From: Candidatus Omnitrophota bacterium | GTDB taxonomy: Bacteria; Omnitrophota; Gorgyraeia; Duberdicusellales; 4484-171 | DNA length: 7,195 nucleotides | NCBI GenBank assembly: GCA_016939345.1 | Contig: JAFGHG010000039.1 | Coordinates: 1-7,195, forward strand | Direction of reading: 5' to 3' | In this document: one piece after another, positions 5,074 through 7,195 of the stretch | How the letters are laid out: the number at the start of each line of letters is the position of its first letter | Numbering within the stretch: the stretch's first letter is position 1 | Notes under the pieces: model-generated | What the model saw: the letters and a program-made list of their open reading frames with translations, nothing else | What the model was told of the DNA's origin: nothing | Databases searched by the model: none | Made by a program: the position numbers and the translations under genes

Positions 5074-5315
5074 TAGTTAATAAGATGCATGGTCTACATG
5101 CAAGGCCGGCTACAATTTTTGTCCAGCTGGCTAATAAGTTCAATTCTTCAGTCAAAGTTGAGAAAGACGGGGAGGTAATTGACGGTAAGTCAATAATAGC
5201 TTTACTAAGTTTAGGCGTAAATAAAGGCATGAAAATAAAGGTTATTGCCGAAGGCGAGGACGCTGATGAGGCTGTGGGAGATTTAAAGAAATTTCTTGAG
5301 GGAGAAGATGATTAG
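5049..5315 (+). CDS. ptsH: Phosphocarrier protein HPr
   Basis: HPr receives phosphate from Enzyme I on a histidine and passes it to EIIA domains. The 88-residue product has the normal length. GLHARPATIF places the active histidine at residue 17 (His15 of the standard numbering). GKSIIALLSLG places a serine at residue 48, equivalent to the regulatory Ser46 phosphorylated by HPr kinase in many bacteria. Both sites are therefore kept, so it is a true HPr rather than a Crh-type protein lacking the histidine. The ATG lies 25 bases inside the end of yvcK, no other in-frame start exists before the active site, and no strong ribosome binding site is visible, so translation probably depends on coupling to yvcK. 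The gene overlaps ptsI by 8 bases. Confidence 0.95.
   Translation: MARIEEQIVVNKMHGLHARPATIFVQLANKFNSSVKVEKDGEVIDGKSIIALLSLGVNKGMKIKVIAEGEDADEAVGDLKKFLEGEDD
5298..5310 (+). promoter_or_regulatory. Ribosome binding site deciding the ptsI start
   Basis: GAGGGAG (5298-5304), inside the end of ptsH, lies just before ATG 5308. An upstream in-frame TTG at 5296 would have this sequence inside its own coding region, so ATG 5308 is preferred. The resulting protein then begins MIRLKGIGVSGGVGIG, as Enzyme I proteins usually do. Confidence 0.65.
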
Positions 5316-7065
5316 ATTAAAAGGAATCGGAGTGTCTGGCGGTGTGGGCATTGGCAAGGCTCTGGTCATAAGAAAAGACGAGCTCAGGGTGCCTAAAAGG
5401 AAAGTAAGCCATGTTGAGATTTCCAGAGAAATATACCGGCTTGAAGAAGCCTTGATCGAGACCAGAAGGGAGATTTCAAACCTGCAGAAGAAAATAGCCA
5501 CCGAGATAGGATTTGATCATGGCCGGATTTTTGAAGCTCACTATTTAGTATTGGAGGACAGGGTATTGATAGAGGATGTCATAACCCAGATAAAGAACAA
5601 GCGGGTAAATGTCGAATATGCTTTTTCCCAGAGTATCGAAAAATATGTCTCGACACTGCTTAAGCTTAATGACGAATACCTCAAGGAAAGAGTCATCGAC
5701 ATTGAAGATATTGCCCGCAGAGTGTTAAGGAAAATGCTTAAAGAAGCAACAACCTCTTTAAGCGATTTGAAAGAAAAAGTGATTATAGTGGCTCATGATC
5801 TTGCGCCTTCTCAGACAGCCTCTTTGCCTAAAGACAAAATACTCGGCTTTATCACTGATATCGGCGGCAGGACCTCGCATACCGCTATTATAGCCAGAAG
5901 CCTTCGCATACCGGCGGTAGTGGGCGTGGAGGTAGCAACCGAAAATATTGAATTTGGCAGCAAAATAATTATTGACGGCTCATCTGGGACGGTCGTTGTA
6001 TCACCGACCGATAAGAGTTTAAAGGAGTATCAGAAAAAACTGACTATTTACACCAAAGAGATAAAAGCTATCCATATTCCTAAAAAACTCAAAGCCTGTA
6101 CAAAAGACGGTAAAGAGGTGATTATTTCAGCCAATATCGAACTTCCTGAAGAATTGCCTTTAGTGAAGCAGTATGGAGCTGAAGGAATAGGCCTTTACCG
6201 GACTGAATATATCTTCCTGGGCCGCAGGGACCTGCCCAGCGAGGAGGAACAATTTAAAGCCTACAGCAAAGTAGTTAAGGACATATCGCCTCATCCAGTG
6301 GTATTTCGTACCATTGATATCGGGGGAGATAAGTTTCTTTCTCAGCCTCAGGTTCCGAGAGAAATGAGCCCTTTTTTAGGTTGGAGAGCGATAAGATTTT
6401 GTTTGGCTAGGCCGGAAATATTCAAAACCCAGCTGAGGGCTATACTAAGGGCATCTGTTGATGGTATTGTGGAAATAATGTTTCCGATGATTTCAGGAAT
6501 AGGAGAATTAAGAGAGGCTAAGAACATCCTAAGCGAGTGCAAAAAGGAGTTAAGCGCTGAAGGCTTAGGATTTGACGAAAACATTTCAGTGGGGACGATG
6601 ATCGAGGTTCCTTCAGCTGCTTTGACTGCTGACGACCTGGCAAAGGAAAGTGATTTCTTTAGTATCGGCACAAATGACCTTATACAGTATTCATTAGCTG
6701 TAGACCGGGCTAATGAAAAAGTGGCATATCTTTATGAACCGGGGCACCCGGCAGTTTTACGTTTGATAAAAAGCGTCATCGAAGCCGCGCACAAGAACAA
6801 TACCCCTGTTTCCATGTGCGGAGAGATGTCAAGTTATCCGATGTTTGCCTTTTTTCTCTTAGGCATAGGATTGGATCAGTTCAGCATGGCACCGCCTCAG
6901 GTTCCGAAGATAAAAGAATTAATAAACAATATAAATTATAAAGATGCGCACAGGACCGTAAAAAAGACACTGGCTTTGTCGACTCCCCGGGAAGTCGAAA
7001 AATACTTGCAGAAGGAGTTAAAAAAGATATTAACTGAGGAATGTTACCATATGCTTATGATCTAG
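5308..7065 (+). CDS. ptsI: Phosphoenolpyruvate-protein phosphotransferase (PTS Enzyme I)
   Basis: Enzyme I takes phosphate from PEP on a histidine and gives it to HPr. From ATG 5308 the product is 585 residues, close to the usual 570-580. The N-terminal HPr-binding/phosphohistidine half ends in GGRTSHTAIIARSLRIPAVVG, with the active His at 191. The PEP-binding barrel shows GLYRTEYIFL (295-304), FRTIDIGGDK (333-342), MIEVPSA (431-437), GTNDLIQYSLAVDR (454-467) and SMCGEM (502-507) with the catalytic Cys at 504. All key residues are present, and there is no GAF domain at the N-terminus, so it is the ordinary EI rather than the PtsP type. The start overlaps the ptsH stop by 8 bases, implying coupled synthesis of the two partners. 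The last residues (ECYHMLMI) are an unremarkable tail. Confidence 0.97.
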   Translation: MIRLKGIGVSGGVGIGKALVIRKDELRVPKRKVSHVEISREIYRLEEALIETRREISNLQKKIATEIGFDHGRIFEAHYLVLEDRVLIEDVITQIKNKRVNVEYAFSQSIEKYVSTLLKLNDEYLKERVIDIEDIARRVLRKMLKEATTSLSDLKEKVIIVAHDLAPSQTASLPKDKILGFITDIGGRTSHTAIIARSLRIPAVVGVEVATENIEFGSKIIIDGSSGTVVVSPTDKSLKEYQKKLTIYTKEIKAIHIPKKLKACTKDGKEVIISANIELPEELPLVKQYGAEGIGLYRTEYIFLGRRDLPSEEEQFKAYSKVVKDISPHPVVFRTIDIGGDKFLSQPQVPREMSPFLGWRAIRFCLARPEIFKTQLRAILRASVDGIVEIMFPMISGIGELREAKNILSECKKELSAEGLGFDENISVGTMIEVPSAALTADDLAKESDFFSIGTNDLIQYSLAVDRANEKVAYLYEPGHPAVLRLIKSVIEAAHKNNTPVSMCGEMSSYPMFAFFLLGIGLDQFSMAPPQVPKIKELINNINYKDAHRTVKKTLALSTPREVEKYLQKELKKILTEECYHMLMI

Positions 7066-7100
7066 GCGGGGATTTGACTTTTTAGATTTATATTTTTGCT

Positions 7101-7195
7101 ATGAGAGTGTTGATTTTAGCTGCTGGCTATGGAACAAGGCTGTATCCTTTGACTGAGAAAACAGCCAAACCCCTTATTCCTATCAATGGGAAGCC
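7101..7195 (+). CDS. Sugar-phosphate nucleotidyltransferase, N-terminal fragment
   Basis: The first 31 codons before the window ends read MRVLILAAGYGTRLYPLTEKTAKPLIPINGKP, the nucleotide-binding signature (G-x-G-T-R-L-x-P-L-T and K-P-L) of NTP:sugar-1-phosphate nucleotidylyltransferases. These enzymes make activated sugars such as dTDP-glucose or GDP-mannose for envelope polysaccharides. The exact substrate cannot be read from this part. The pattern is unlike GlmU, which lacks the RLxPLT form. The start lies 35 bases after ptsI with no clear ribosome binding site, and an in-frame TAG at 7083 excludes an earlier start. The reading frame is open to the edge. Confidence 0.88.
   Translation, partial: MRVLILAAGYGTRLYPLTEKTAKPLIPINGK

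Noticed and set aside
5296..5307. TTG 5296 as the start of ptsI
   Set aside because: The ribosome binding site lies inside this extension, and Enzyme I normally begins right before the LKGIGVSGG segment, which fits ATG 5308.
6348..6671. 107-residue - strand frame opposite ptsI
   Set aside because: It sits entirely over the PEP-binding domain of Enzyme I, which has every motif intact. No family features are visible in the antisense product.
7074..7102. Promoter before the nucleotidyltransferase gene (TTGACT at 7074-7079)
   Set aside because: No acceptable -10 box stands at 16-18 bases; TGCTAT overlaps the start codon and TATATT is only 9 bases away.

Overview
The window is bacterial chromosomal DNA of moderate-to-low GC, with every recognisable gene on the + strand. 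Strong GGAGG-type ribosome binding sites, tRNA genes without an encoded CCA, a short Thermus-type EF-Ts and a PTS set with no sugar-specific EIIB/EIIC nearby suggest a lineage outside the well-studied groups. A candidate phylum of the Omnitrophota or wider PVC type is my best guess, but this is inference from style and gene order, not a phylogenetic result.

Positions 1-149 hold the probable last codons of an unidentified upstream gene and an rpsB leader that can fold into a long nested stem. Positions 150-2824 carry the classic translation/nucleotide cluster rpsB (S2), tsf (EF-Ts), pyrH (UMP kinase) and frr (ribosome recycling factor). Positions 2849-3267 hold three tRNA genes: Lys(UUU), Leu(UAG) and Gly(GCC). 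Between tRNA-Leu and tRNA-Gly lies a 176-base gap containing a perfect 42-bp direct repeat. The last 12 bases of each copy are the 5' end of tRNA-Gly, so the upstream copy carries an orphan tRNA fragment. The 91 bp between the copies contain two good inverted repeats. This gap is the least explained part of the window.

Positions 3302-7065 hold a compact regulatory/metabolic cluster: a PtsN-like EIIA domain protein, a membrane-anchored YvcK/CofD-like protein, HPr and Enzyme I. The last three overlap one another (25 and 8 bases), which implies translational coupling. Enzyme I, HPr and EIIA together can form a phosphorelay PEP -> EI -> HPr -> EIIA with no transporter in view, which points to a regulatory rather than sugar-uptake PTS. 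YvcK inside this relay recalls the Firmicutes neighbourhood in which yvcK lies near crh, an HPr-like gene. From 7101 the window enters the start of a sugar-phosphate nucleotidyltransferase, cut off by the window end.

No CRISPR array, transposase, rRNA or phage gene is visible. The candidates for new biology are the tRNA-Gly-associated repeat element, the rpsB leader fold, and the fused organisation of YvcK with a minimal PTS.
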